DNA of 34,545 bases from Williamsia sp. 1138 (GTDB lineage: Bacteria > Actinomycetota > Actinomycetes > Mycobacteriales > Mycobacteriaceae). The DNA is taken from positions 1 to 34,545 of the forward strand of contig NZ_MJEJ02000013.1 in the NCBI RefSeq assembly GCF_002095435.2, given 5' to 3'. Below are positions 27,585 to 34,507 of the stretch, in pieces; within the stretch, counting starts at the first letter, position 1, and every line of letters starts with the position of its first letter. Both the position numbers and the translations under genes were made by a program. The notes under the pieces were generated by a model, which was not told the origin of the DNA, did no database searches, and saw nothing but the letters and a program-made list of their open reading frames with translations.

Positions 27585-28781
27585 ATGAGCATCTCGATGA
27601 CGGCCGGTGCCAACACCCCGCTCACCTCGCCGGAGCTTCGGATCGAGGTGAGCGCGTCCGGTCGGCGTATCGATGTCTCGGCACTCCTGCTCACCTCCAC
27701 CGGCAAGGTGCGCTCGGACGCCGACCTCGTCTTCTTCAACGCTCCCATCGGCCCCGGGGTTCGACACGTTCCCGGCACCGCGTCCTCACCGGACGCCGTC
27801 GTCATCACCCCGGCGTCTCTCCCGACCTCGATCGACAAGGTGGTGATCACCGCTAGTCTCGATCCGCCGACCACCACCTTCGCCGGGGTGAACCCGGTGG
27901 CCGAACTCATCGACGTCGCGTCGGGCGCCCACCAGATCGCCTTCACCCCGGCCAAACTCTCCGCCGAGACCGCGTTGGTCGTCTTCGAGATCTACCGGCG
28001 GGGCGCCGACTGGAAGGTTCGCGCGGTCGGACAGGGATACGCCAACGGGTTGGCAGGCATCGCAACGGATTTCGGCATCTCCGTCGACGACGAACCGGCA
28101 ACCCCGGCACCTGCGGTGCCCCCGCCCACCGCTGCGGCCACATCGCCCACACATGCCCCGGCACAGCCACCCCCGACCACCCACGCCGGTCCACCGGCGG
28201 CCGACTACCGGCCCAACCTGGACAAGGGCCGGGTGGTGCTCCGCAAGCAGCAATCAGTGCTGCTGACCAAGTTCGGCAAGCCGCTGCAGAACAAGGTGCT
28301 GATGGGTTTGGGCTGGGATCCTGCGCCGGGCCGGGCGAGTATCGACCTCGATGCGTCCTGCATCGCCTTCGATGGCGCCCGCAAGGTCGTGGCCACCTGC
28401 TGGTTCCTCAAACTGTCGATACTCGGTGGGGCCGTGGCCCATTCGGGAGACAATCTGACCGGGGCAGGTGATGGCGACGACGAGATGATCACCGTCGATC
28501 TGGGCCGACTCCCCACGGACGTCGTCGGCCTCGTGTTCACGGTCAACTCGTTCTCCGGGCAAAAGTTCACCGATGTGCAGCGCGCGTTCTGCCGGTTGGT
28601 CGATGCGGGCACCAAAGAAGAGATGGTTCGATTCGAGCTGTCAGATTCAAACGCGAGCACGGGCGTGCTGATGTGCAAGATGGTCCGCGAACCGTCGGGG
28701 TGGGTGATGACCGCGCTGGGCCAATACGCCGACGGCAAAACCGTGCGCAAGATGAAAAAGCCTGCCGCCGCGGCCCTCTGA
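27585..28781 (+). CDS. Double TerD-domain protein
   Basis: A 398-residue protein with two TerD (tellurium-resistance) domains joined by a proline/alanine/threonine-rich linker (about residues 168-205, including PAPAVPPPTAAATSPTHAPA). Domain 1 has VSALLLTSTGKVRSDADLVF and VVFEIYRRGADWKVRAVGQG. Domain 2 has MGLGWDPAPG, IDLDASCIAFD, HSGDNLTGAGDGDDEMITVD with the acidic calcium-binding motif, and MCKMVREPSGWVMTALGQYA. TerD proteins bind Ca2+ and act in stress and phage/colicin tolerance. In domain 1 the acidic GDN/GDD signature is lost, so it probably does not bind calcium. The gene stands alone, away from any ter operon. Confidence 0.9.
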   Translation: MSISMTAGANTPLTSPELRIEVSASGRRIDVSALLLTSTGKVRSDADLVFFNAPIGPGVRHVPGTASSPDAVVITPASLPTSIDKVVITASLDPPTTTFAGVNPVAELIDVASGAHQIAFTPAKLSAETALVVFEIYRRGADWKVRAVGQGYANGLAGIATDFGISVDDEPATPAPAVPPPTAAATSPTHAPAQPPPTTHAGPPAADYRPNLDKGRVVLRKQQSVLLTKFGKPLQNKVLMGLGWDPAPGRASIDLDASCIAFDGARKVVATCWFLKLSILGGAVAHSGDNLTGAGDGDDEMITVDLGRLPTDVVGLVFTVNSFSGQKFTDVQRAFCRLVDAGTKEEMVRFELSDSNASTGVLMCKMVREPSGWVMTALGQYADGKTVRKMKKPAAAAL

Positions 28782-28867
28782 TCTCACGGATTGGCTCCCC
28801 GACCCACAGTTTGTCGAGTTACGGACGTGGGTATCCCGCTGGAGACCGTGAGACCAGAGGAGGAATC

Positions 28868-29263
28868 GTGAGCGATACGCCACCGGCCGACCTGTCGACC
28901 GTGCAATTGATCGAGCGATTGTCGGAGCAGACTTCTACGCTTGTCAAGACCGAGGTGAGCAATGCCCTCGACGAGGTGAAAGCCAAGGGCACCCGACTGG
29001 GCGTGGGTATCGGGATCTCGGGAGCCGGCGCCCTCTTGCTGCTCTTCGGGCTCGGCACCCTCGTTGCCGCCGCTGTTCTGGGCCTGGCAACGGCTGTTTC
29101 AGCGTGGCTTGCGGCTCTCATCGTCGCCGCAGTGCTGTTGATCGTCGGTGGTGTGGCCGCAGCGATCGGGGCAGCCCGTGCCAAGAGTGCCGTCCCGCCG
29201 GCACCCCAAGCCACCGTTCACAGCGTCCAGACCGACGTCGCAACCGTTCGAGAGGCCCTGTGA
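28868..29263 (+). CDS. Holin-X / DUF1469-type membrane protein
   Basis: A 131-residue actinobacterial holin-X-family (Phage_holin_3_6) protein. The N-terminal amphipathic helix (LSTVQLIERLSEQTSTLVKT) leads into EVSNALDEVKAKGTRLGVGI and two membrane helices (ISGAGALLLLFGLGTLVAAA and AWLAALIVAAVLLIVGGVAA). The name is historical; there is no phage context, and the family is a standard part of actinobacterial chromosomes. GAGGAGGAA lies close to GTG 28868. The stop shares a base with the next start (TGATG). Confidence 0.88.
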   Translation: MSDTPPADLSTVQLIERLSEQTSTLVKTEVSNALDEVKAKGTRLGVGIGISGAGALLLLFGLGTLVAAAVLGLATAVSAWLAALIVAAVLLIVGGVAAAIGAARAKSAVPPAPQATVHSVQTDVATVREAL

Positions 29264-29541
29264 TGACAGAACCCACACCCACCGGCTCCGCGGACGATCA
29301 GACTCCCCCGCCGCCCGTGGAGCAACAGCGCGCCGAACTGGCCGAGACCGTCGAGGCGCTGACCCAGAAGCTCGATGTACCGACCCGGGTGAAGTCGGCC
29401 GCCGCCGACACCGCGCACACCGCTCAGGTGAAGGCCAAGGAGAACCCGCAGCCTTTGGCTGCGTTCGGTGCCGCGGGCGTCGTCGCCATCATCGCGATCA
29501 TCGTCCTGCGCCGTCGTCGCCATTCGAAGGGAAAGAAATGA
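29263..29541 (+). CDS. DUF3618 membrane protein
   Basis: A 92-residue protein of the DUF3618 family. The N-terminal part has the family pattern VEQQRAELAETVEALTQKLD and VPTRVKSAAADTAHTAQVKA. One C-terminal membrane helix (LAAFGAAGVVAIIAIIVL) ends in a basic tail RRRRHSKGKK. Function is unknown; likely a peripheral helix lying on the membrane beside the holin-X protein. Overlaps both neighbours, so the three genes are translationally coupled. Confidence 0.88.
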   Translation: MTEPTPTGSADDQTPPPPVEQQRAELAETVEALTQKLDVPTRVKSAAADTAHTAQVKAKENPQPLAAFGAAGVVAIIAIIVLRRRRHSKGKK

Positions 29542-29810
29542 CCACCGTATCCAAGACCATGTACAAGCCCCTGTCGATCGCGAGCGGAGTGGTCGGTGGG
29601 CTCGCTGCGACTGCCGTCTTCGGTCAGGTGTGGAAGCGCGTCGGCGACAACGACGCGAAAGCGCCGCGGCCCAGCGATCTCAGCCGGTCGAACACGGAGG
29701 TGTTCGCTGCGGCTGCCATCCAGGGTTTGATCGTCGGTTTGGTCCGGGCTGCCATCGACCGCGCGGCCGCGCGCGGATACAAGGCGGTCACCCACGAGGA
29801 TCCGACCTGA
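29538..29810 (+). CDS. DUF4235 membrane protein
   Basis: A 90-residue protein of the DUF4235 family. It has a short N-terminus (MTTVSKTMYKPLSI), a membrane helix (ASGVVGGLAATAVFGQVWKR), a polar linker, and a second helix (EVFAAAAIQGLIVGLVRAAI) with the family's ARGYKAVT end. It starts inside the DUF3618 stop (ATGA). The holin-X/DUF3618/DUF4235 order is common in Actinobacteria; its role is not known. Confidence 0.88.
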   Translation: MTTVSKTMYKPLSIASGVVGGLAATAVFGQVWKRVGDNDAKAPRPSDLSRSNTEVFAAAAIQGLIVGLVRAAIDRAAARGYKAVTHEDPT

Positions 29811-29830
29811 GATGTGATGTCCGACAATTC

Positions 29831-29870
29831 AAAAGACCCGCGCCCTGCAAGCAGGACGCGGGTCTTTTTC
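29831..29870 (+). terminator. Terminator of the DUF4235 operon
   Basis: AAAAGACCCGCG and CGCGGGTCTTTT, extended by CCTGC/GCAGG with one mismatch, form a long stem with loop AA and a run of T. It lies 20 bases past the DUF4235 stop. Confidence 0.93.
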
Positions 29871-29883
29871 GTAGTCCTCGCAG

Positions 29884-30333
29884 CTAAGGAACACACCCCA
29901 AGAGCGGACTGACAACTCGCGCCGTTGCTGGGAGACGAAGCGGAGCAAGAGCACCATGCTCAGAATTCTAAACAAGCTGGCGTCGACGGCGTACCCCAGA
30001 ATTGCAACAATCTAATTTGAAACGTCGCGACATGGTCGTCCGCGGTTGACACGCCGTTAGACGACCGACAGCTCCGGCTCCGGCTCCGGCTCCACAGAAT
30101 GGGCCACACATCCATACGACCGGAATAGCCGGCCGGCGCGCAGTAGTCAGATGTAACGATCTGATAACAGCGTAGCGGCTGCTCGCCGCCACGACCAGGC
30201 TATACGACGCTTCTGCAACCCAAATCCTTCTTATATGCATGTGTAGCCTGGACTTCTAGTCGCAGATAGTAAATCTCTGGGCTAGCTTCTGGGCCAGACG
30301 ATCAAACCGCTGGTTGCTCGGAGGGGATTCACT
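29884..30333. other. Intergenic region before the toxin-like locus
   Basis: 450 bases without a supported gene. The base composition becomes more AT-rich from about 29960. It contains three GGCTCC copies (30069-30094) and no clear RNA gene. A ribosome site (GGAGGGG) appears at its right end for the small ORF that follows. Promoter hexamers are not convincing. Confidence 0.4.
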
Positions 30334-31080
30334 ATGACAGTCCGACGTTCTCGTGTGCTACCGGGAGCATTGCTCGCCGCGTTCGCAGTCACCGCTCTTG
30401 GCGCGGGTTCGGTCAGGACCCAACCAACCCGTACCCCCGGGAGACCCCACCCCCAGCCAGAAACACCCAACCCCGAACAACCCAGGCGACCTGCCACCCG
30501 CCGAACAACCTGAAACCCCCGAAACTCCCGGTTCCGGCACCTCGACACCATCCGCTCACGACCCGAACCCGCCGCCTCAACAACTCCGGATATTCCCGAT
30601 CCATCCGCACCCGAGTTGCCGAGCAACGATGGCCCACCAGAGCTTTAACCTCCACCGCAGGAACCTGAGGATCCGCCATCAACCGATGCGCCACCGCGGA
30701 GCGATATCCACAATCTCCGGAAACTCATCACCACCTGGCTGTCCGAGCTGCGGTTGACAAACGAACCACCGAGGCGGCGAACCAACAGTGCCCGATGGCG
30801 ACGACCCCGCCACCATCGACCTCGACACCGCAATCCACATGCGACCGCAGGAGTTCGAGACCGCGATACGTTTGATGAATGACCCACGGTTCAACGGGCG
30901 CACCTTCGAAGGCGTACCGCCACCTGACCCCGGGCACGACTGGGTCGATGACCTCGGACGCACCTACGACCAGATGGGAGACGGTAAGCCAGCCAATACT
31001 GCAAGGAAACCGCTTTCATTGAGTCGATCGATAAACACCTGTTGAAAAGTGTCGATTTTGTCGTCATCGACATGACCGGA
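30334..31080 (+). pseudogene. Secreted polymorphic-toxin-like protein, 5' part, decayed and split by IS256
   Basis: GGAGGGG precedes ATG 30334, which opens a 59-codon frame with a signal peptide (VLPGALLAAFAVTALGAGS) that runs out of frame. The next frame gives a proline-rich stretch (about 30380-30590: DPTPSQKHPTPNNPGDLPPA). A third frame continues it (PDIPDPSAPELPSNDGPP) but has a TAA. From about 30788 the second frame gives the start of a C-terminal domain: TIDLDTAIHMRPQEFETAIR, then GHDWVDDLGRTYDQMGDG. About one base is lost near 30986; afterwards frame 1 reads ASQYCKETAFIESIDKHLLK and SVDFVVIDMTG, up to the IS256 insertion at 31080. The pattern matches the end of CdiA-type/polymorphic toxins as I remember them. 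Function is lost by frame damage and the insertion. The exact toxin class is inferred. Confidence 0.7.
31073..31080. repeat. Target-site duplication, left copy (TGACCGGA)
   Basis: Eight bases TGACCGGA immediately before the left end of the IS256-family element; the identical copy is at 32461-32468. Confidence 0.97.
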
Positions 31081-32460
31081 GGGAGTGTCCGATTAACGGT
31101 GGATCCGACCTTGATGTCGGTTAGTTACCGTTCGGGGTGATGCGTCCTTCGAAGGTGATCGCAAACGCATTGAGCGCGGGCTTCCACCTCATTGCCCATC
31201 GTGCCTTACCTTTCCCTGTCGGGTCCAGAGCGCGCGTGGCCAGATACAAGCATTTGAGCGCCGCCTGTTCGGTCGGGAAGTGCCCACGCGCCCGTACCGC
31301 GCGCCTGTAGCGGGCGTTGACGGACTCGATCGCGTTGGTCGAGCAGATGACGTGCCTGATCTCCACGTCGTAGTCCAGGAACGGAACGAACTCACTCCAC
31401 GCGTTGTCCCACATCTTGATGATCGCTGGATACTGCTGACCCCATTTCTGCGTGAACTCAGCGAATCGTTCCTTCGCCGCAGACTCCGACGGAGCGGTGT
31501 AGACAGGTTTGAGATCACGCGCCATCGCATCCCAATATTTACGTGAAGCGAACCGAAAAGTGTTGCGTATCAGATGAATAATGCACGTCTGCACCACAGC
31601 GAGTTCCCAGACGGTGTTGATCGCCTCAGGCAATCCCTTCAGTCCGTCGCACACCACGATGCAGACGTCCGCCACACCACGGTTCTTGATCTCGGTCAGG
31701 ACCGAGAGCCAGAACTTCGCGCCCTCACCGCCCTCGCCGGCCCAGATCCCCAGGATGTCGCGTTCGCCATTGACGGTGACCCCGATCGCCACATACATCG
31801 GCCGGTTGGTGACCTGCCCATCGCGAACTTTCACGTGCACCGCATCAATGAACACCACCGGATACACCCGATCGAGTGGCCGGTTCTGCCACTCCGTCAT
31901 TTCCCCGACGACCTTGTCGGTGATACGTGAGATCGTGTCCTTCGACACCGACGCTCCGTAAATATCTTGAAAGTGCGCAGATATCTCTCCGGTGGTCAAA
32001 CCCTTTGCAGTCAAGGATAATACGATCTCATCGATACCTGTAAGGCGGCGTTGTCTCTTCTTGACGATCTGCGGGTCGAACGAAGAGTCGACGTCACGTG
32101 GCACTTCGATCTCCACCGGCCCGATCTCGGTAAGTACGGTTTTGGACCGCGTCCCGTTTCGCGAGTTGCCGCTGCCGCGGCCGGCGGCATCATGTTTCTC
32201 GTAGCCCAGGTGCTCGGTCATCTCCGCGTCTAACGCGGTCTCTAGGACGTTCTTGGTGAGTTGATTGAGGAGTCCGTTCGGGCCCATCAACTCCACGCCC
32301 TGCTCCTTGGCCTGAGCCAGGAGCTGCTCGGCCAACTGCTTCTGATCCACCTCAGCCTCTGCCATGGGATCTAGTGTTTCGGTCATCGTCGATCCTTCCT
32401 GCCAAGCTCAGCTCGGCGTGTTGAATCAAGGACCGGATCCACCGTTATTCAGACAGTCCC
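31081..32460. mobile_element. Complete IS256-family insertion sequence (1380 bp)
   Basis: The element has 26-bp imperfect terminal inverted repeats: 31081-31106 (GGGAGTGTCCGATTAACGGT...) and 32435-32460 (reverse complement GGGACTGTCTGAATAACGGT...), 23 of 26 matching. It is flanked by the 8-bp duplication TGACCGGA and carries one intact transposase gene. All features of a recent, complete insertion are present. It lies in the middle of the toxin domain. Confidence 0.95.
31121..32386 (-). CDS. IS256-family transposase
   Basis: A 421-residue mutator-type (IS256) DDE transposase. N-terminal part: NGLLNQLTKNVLETALDAEM, then TEHLGYEKHDAAGRGSGNSR and GPVEIEVPRDVDSSFDP, all family hallmarks. The catalytic aspartates are in VVFIDAVHVKVRDG and VVCDGLKGLPEA; the glutamate is in STNAIESVNARYR near the C-terminus. 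The CIIHLIRNTFRF motif is also typical. ATG 32386 (MTETLDPMAEAEVDQK) fits the family start. No frame damage is seen, so it may be active. Confidence 0.96.
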   Translation of the reverse strand: MTETLDPMAEAEVDQKQLAEQLLAQAKEQGVELMGPNGLLNQLTKNVLETALDAEMTEHLGYEKHDAAGRGSGNSRNGTRSKTVLTEIGPVEIEVPRDVDSSFDPQIVKKRQRRLTGIDEIVLSLTAKGLTTGEISAHFQDIYGASVSKDTISRITDKVVGEMTEWQNRPLDRVYPVVFIDAVHVKVRDGQVTNRPMYVAIGVTVNGERDILGIWAGEGGEGAKFWLSVLTEIKNRGVADVCIVVCDGLKGLPEAINTVWELAVVQTCIIHLIRNTFRFASRKYWDAMARDLKPVYTAPSESAAKERFAEFTQKWGQQYPAIIKMWDNAWSEFVPFLDYDVEIRHVICSTNAIESVNARYRRAVRARGHFPTEQAALKCLYLATRALDPTGKGKARWAMRWKPALNAFAITFEGRITPNGN

Positions 32461-32468
32461 TGACCGGA
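32461..32468. repeat. Target-site duplication, right copy (TGACCGGA)
   Basis: Identical to 31073-31080. The codons ATG ACC GGA before the insertion continue here as GGA TAC ACA, so the original gene is rejoined in frame if the element and one copy are removed. Confidence 0.97.
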
Positions 32469-32558
32469 TACACACCGGAACAAATCGCTGGCATTCGCGA
32501 CTATGTCGATTCGCTGCCAGCTGACCAGCAGTATCGAATTATCAGAGTGGGGTTTTAG
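32461..32558 (+). pseudogene. 3' end of the toxin-like gene after IS256
   Basis: Continuing the frame from ATG ACC GGA at 31072-31080, this segment reads GYTPEQIAGIRDYVDSLPAD followed by QQYRIIRVGF and TAG (32556-32558). The last 40 residues of the rejoined domain (VVIDMTGYTPEQIAGIRDY ... RIIRVGF) look like the conserved end of CdiA-type toxin tails; this is recognition from memory. The start of the immunity-like gene is 3 bp past the stop, typical spacing in toxin-immunity operons. The base composition is lower in GC than in the window as a whole. Confidence 0.75.
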
Positions 32559-32561
32559 AAA

Positions 32562-32912
32562 ATGTATTTCCTTAATTTCTCTGAGATGGGCAGACCTTCC
32601 GAGAATGAGTGTGTTTGGTGGGTTTCTGACGAGAATTTCGAGCGTCTATTCGACGATTGCCTGGAACGCGGATATCTACAGGGCGATGTCGCTTGGATGA
32701 AGATCGCTGCGCGCGGCTACAAGGGACTTCCAGACAAGGCGGACACCCTAAGACTCCTGCGCCCATTCCGCCAATGCGCACTTGAGAGGATTGAAGAAAT
32801 CATGCAGCAACAACCTCCGCTCCCGACAATGGATCAGCACTACCTCGAGGGCCTTCAAGAAGGCGTTACTGTCTTTGATCGAGTCATAGAGAACCGGCTA
32901 GATAAAATCTAG
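32562..32912 (+). CDS. Probable immunity protein 1 of the toxin locus
   Basis: A 116-residue soluble protein starting 3 bp after the toxin stop. Key segment: ECVWWVSDENFERLFDDCLE near residue 17, then GYLQGDVAWMKIAARGYKGL and LRLLRPFRQCALERIEEIMQ, and a closing TMDQHYLEGLQEGVTVFDRV. It is clearly related to the next gene. No signal peptide, membrane helix or known catalytic motif. The pattern (small acidic gene right after a toxin domain, with a paralog) is that of a cytoplasmic immunity protein; I do not recognise the family by name. No good Shine-Dalgarno is visible, so it probably relied on translational coupling to the toxin. Lower GC than neighbours suggests transfer. Confidence 0.7.
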   Translation: MYFLNFSEMGRPSENECVWWVSDENFERLFDDCLERGYLQGDVAWMKIAARGYKGLPDKADTLRLLRPFRQCALERIEEIMQQQPPLPTMDQHYLEGLQEGVTVFDRVIENRLDKI

Positions 32913-32947
32913 AACGAGATCCCCAGGAGATCGGAACTTGGTTCCAG

Positions 32948-33319
32948 ATGTATGCCGTTGATTTCAATCCAGAGAACAATCCGTCCAGTCCGGCCGATCG
33001 AACCCGGAACGATAGTTATCTATGGTGGGTTTCGGACGAAACCTACGATCGGCTGTTCGATGAGGCACTGGCGTCGGGTTATCTTCAACAGGAGCTGTCG
33101 CATTTGCGAGAAGAGGCCAGCTGGTACAAGGGATTGACGTCGTCAGCAGGGACGCTGCTTCTCCTCGATGGATTCGAGCGGCGCGCACAAGAACTGATAG
33201 AACAACTGGAATCAACATCGGGTCTAGATATAATGGACTCCCATTTCCTGTCCGGTCTCCGCGACCTGATCAAGGTATGGCAGCGACTAGCTGACGATAA
33301 GAAAATACACTTTAAATAA
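32948..33319 (+). CDS. Probable immunity protein 2 (paralog of the preceding gene)
   Basis: A 123-residue protein similar along its length to the preceding one. Shared features are SYLWWVSDETYDRLFDEALA against ECVWWVSDENFERLFDDCLE, SGYLQQELSHLREEASWYKG against RGYLQGDVAWMKIAARGYKG, and DIMDSHFLSGLRDLIKVWQR against TMDQHYLEGLQEGVTVFDRV. Both are intact although the toxin is broken. AGGAGA lies at about 32924, a distance slightly long for ATG 32948. Two divergent copies suggest protection against variant toxins. It ends in AT-rich sequence (GAAAATACACTTTAAATAAA). Confidence 0.7.
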   Translation: MYAVDFNPENNPSSPADRTRNDSYLWWVSDETYDRLFDEALASGYLQQELSHLREEASWYKGLTSSAGTLLLLDGFERRAQELIEQLESTSGLDIMDSHFLSGLRDLIKVWQRLADDKKIHFK

Positions 33320-33331
33320 ATGCATTCACGC

Positions 33332-33583
33332 TAGCGGCTGCTGAGACGCGCCAGTCGAGAGTTGGATGCGCGAAAGCTGGAACTGGTCGCGATTGCCCGC
33401 CCGGAAACCCGCGAACGCCGATACCGCCTCAGCGCCTACCAAACCGCCATCATCTACGCCCCAGACGGTGACATCAACGAAGACGCAACCGCGAACACCA
33501 ACGAGATCATCGAGTCCTTCGGCATCATCGGCGCACCCCTTGACCCCTGGCTACAAGCACTCCAGCTCGAGTGGCCGGCCTGA
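33332..33583 (+). pseudogene. Orphan coding fragment of unknown origin
   Basis: A short frame, open from TAG 33332-33334 to the stop at 33581-33583, with a possible TTG start at 33362. It reads ELDARKLELVAIARPETRER, then RYRLSAYQTAIIYAPDGDIN and IIESFGIIGAPLDPWLQALQ, ending LEWPA. Codon use is high-GC and looks like real coding sequence, but no start or ribosome site is convincing and the length (74-84 residues) suggests the 3' piece of a larger gene. I do not recognise the family. It sits between the AT-rich immunity genes and the initiator tRNA, where an island boundary might be. Confidence 0.4.
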
Positions 33584-33630
33584 CTGGATGACCCGCAATT
33601 GGCACGGCAAGTCGAGCGCTCACAACAACG

Positions 33631-33667
33631 CAAGAGGCCCTCGAGACAGTGTCTCGAGGGCCTCTTG
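33631..33667 (-). terminator. Terminator of initiator tRNA copy 1
   Basis: A perfect inverted repeat (CAAGAGGCCCTCGAGACA 33631-33648 and TGTCTCGAGGGCCTCTTG 33650-33667) with one central base, so a stem of about 16 bp with a tight loop. It begins seven bases past the tRNA 3' end on the minus strand. No long T tract follows. Confidence 0.75.
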
Positions 33668-33674
33668 ACCTTCG

Positions 33675-33748
33675 TAGCGGGGACAGGATTTGAACCTGCG
33701 ACCTCTGGGTTATGAGCCCAGCGAGCTACCGAGCTGCTCCACCCCGCG
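33675..33748 (-). tRNA. Initiator tRNA-Met (fMet, anticodon CAT), copy 1
   Basis: A 74-nt minus-strand gene starting CGCGGGGTGGAGCAG, with anticodon arm CTGGGCTCATAACCCAG. The three G-C pairs next to the CAT loop and the unpaired first base (C against T) mark it as initiator. The T arm is GCAGGTTCAAATCCTGT. CCA is not encoded. Confidence 0.95.
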
Positions 33749-33868
33749 GCGGTGAACACAACGTTACAGGCGTGCGGCCCAGAAGTCGAAACGCCAGGAC
33801 AAAGCAGTCATGACGGGGCAATTGGCATCGCCGCCCGTCGATTACACAGAGGGTGCAGACTTCCCTTC

Positions 33869-34402
33869 ATGTGGACTCGATGCTTCGCCGCGGCGCTATC
33901 GCTTGTGCTTCTGACTGCGTGCGGCGACGACAGCAGCCGTAGCCTCGACGAGCCAAACCAGTCGAGCGCGACCACGGTTCGAACGTCGACGGGGACCTCC
34001 GAGTCGACGGTCGACCAACCCACCGCTCGACCCCGCGAACCCGGCACTCAGATTGACGCCGCAACCGGCCCGTTCGGACAGATGCTGTACGACTCGACCG
34101 GGCAGGCGATCTACCTCTTCGACATCGAAACCGACTCGACACCTCGTTGCTACGACGACTGCGCCGACGCCTGGCCCCCTGTGCTGACCACCGGCGACCC
34201 CGTCGCCGGACCCGGTGTCGACAGCACACTGCTGGCCACGACCCAGCGAGCTGACGGCACGACCCAGGTCACCTACAACGGCCACCCCCTCTACTTCTAC
34301 GTCAACGAGGGAAAGCGCGAGGTGTTGTGCCACAACATCTTCCTCAACGGCGGCAACTGGTACGTCATCGCGCCCGACGGCGAGCCCGCGCCCCCAGGCT
34401 GA
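33869..34402 (+). CDS. Lipoprotein with secreted-repeat (PF03640) domain
   Basis: A 177-residue lipoprotein. The signal sequence MWTRCFAAALSLVLLTACG ends at a lipobox LTAC, with the lipid-bearing Cys at residue 18. A Ser/Thr-rich linker (about residues 20-60) leads to two copies of the COG4315 secreted repeat (Lipoprotein_15). The first is in MLYDSTGQAIYLFDIETDST then CYDDCADAWPPVLT. The second is in TQVTYNGHPLYFYVNEGKRE, and the paired Cys and Trp residues (CADAWPPV, GGNWYVIAPDG) are kept. The domain may bind a ligand or haem-like group; function is unknown. ATG 33869 has no strong ribosome site. It lies between two initiator tRNA copies, transcribed opposite to them. Confidence 0.87.
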   Translation: MWTRCFAAALSLVLLTACGDDSSRSLDEPNQSSATTVRTSTGTSESTVDQPTARPREPGTQIDAATGPFGQMLYDSTGQAIYLFDIETDSTPRCYDDCADAWPPVLTTGDPVAGPGVDSTLLATTQRADGTTQVTYNGHPLYFYVNEGKREVLCHNIFLNGGNWYVIAPDGEPAPPG

Positions 34403-34463
34403 GCCGCGCTGCGGTCGCGGGAACTTCGCTGCCGCCAACGCATCTGGTCGGAATGGGACAACG

Positions 34464-34500
34464 CAAGAGGCCCCCGAGACATTGTCTCGAGGGCCTCTTG
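34464..34500 (-). terminator. Terminator of initiator tRNA copy 2
   Basis: Same inverted repeat as at 33631-33667, with one substitution in the stem (C for T at 34474) and another in the loop. It is followed on the plus strand by the 3' end of the second tRNA gene. Confidence 0.75.
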
Positions 34501-34507
34501 ACCTTCG

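Noticed and set aside
28868-29810. Prophage remnant suggested by holin-like protein
   Set aside because: Holin-X, DUF3618 and DUF4235 genes form a normal chromosomal operon in Actinobacteria; no other phage genes are seen.
30069-30094. GGCTCC triplet repeat
   Set aside because: Only about three copies; too short to support a function.
29968-30240. Minus-strand open frame in the gap before the toxin locus
   Set aside because: No ribosome site, unusual composition and no recognisable motif; part of the Gly/Ala repeat is due to GGCTCC copies.
30282-30626. Minus-strand Gly/Val-rich open frame
   Set aside because: It is the antisense of the proline-rich toxin region.
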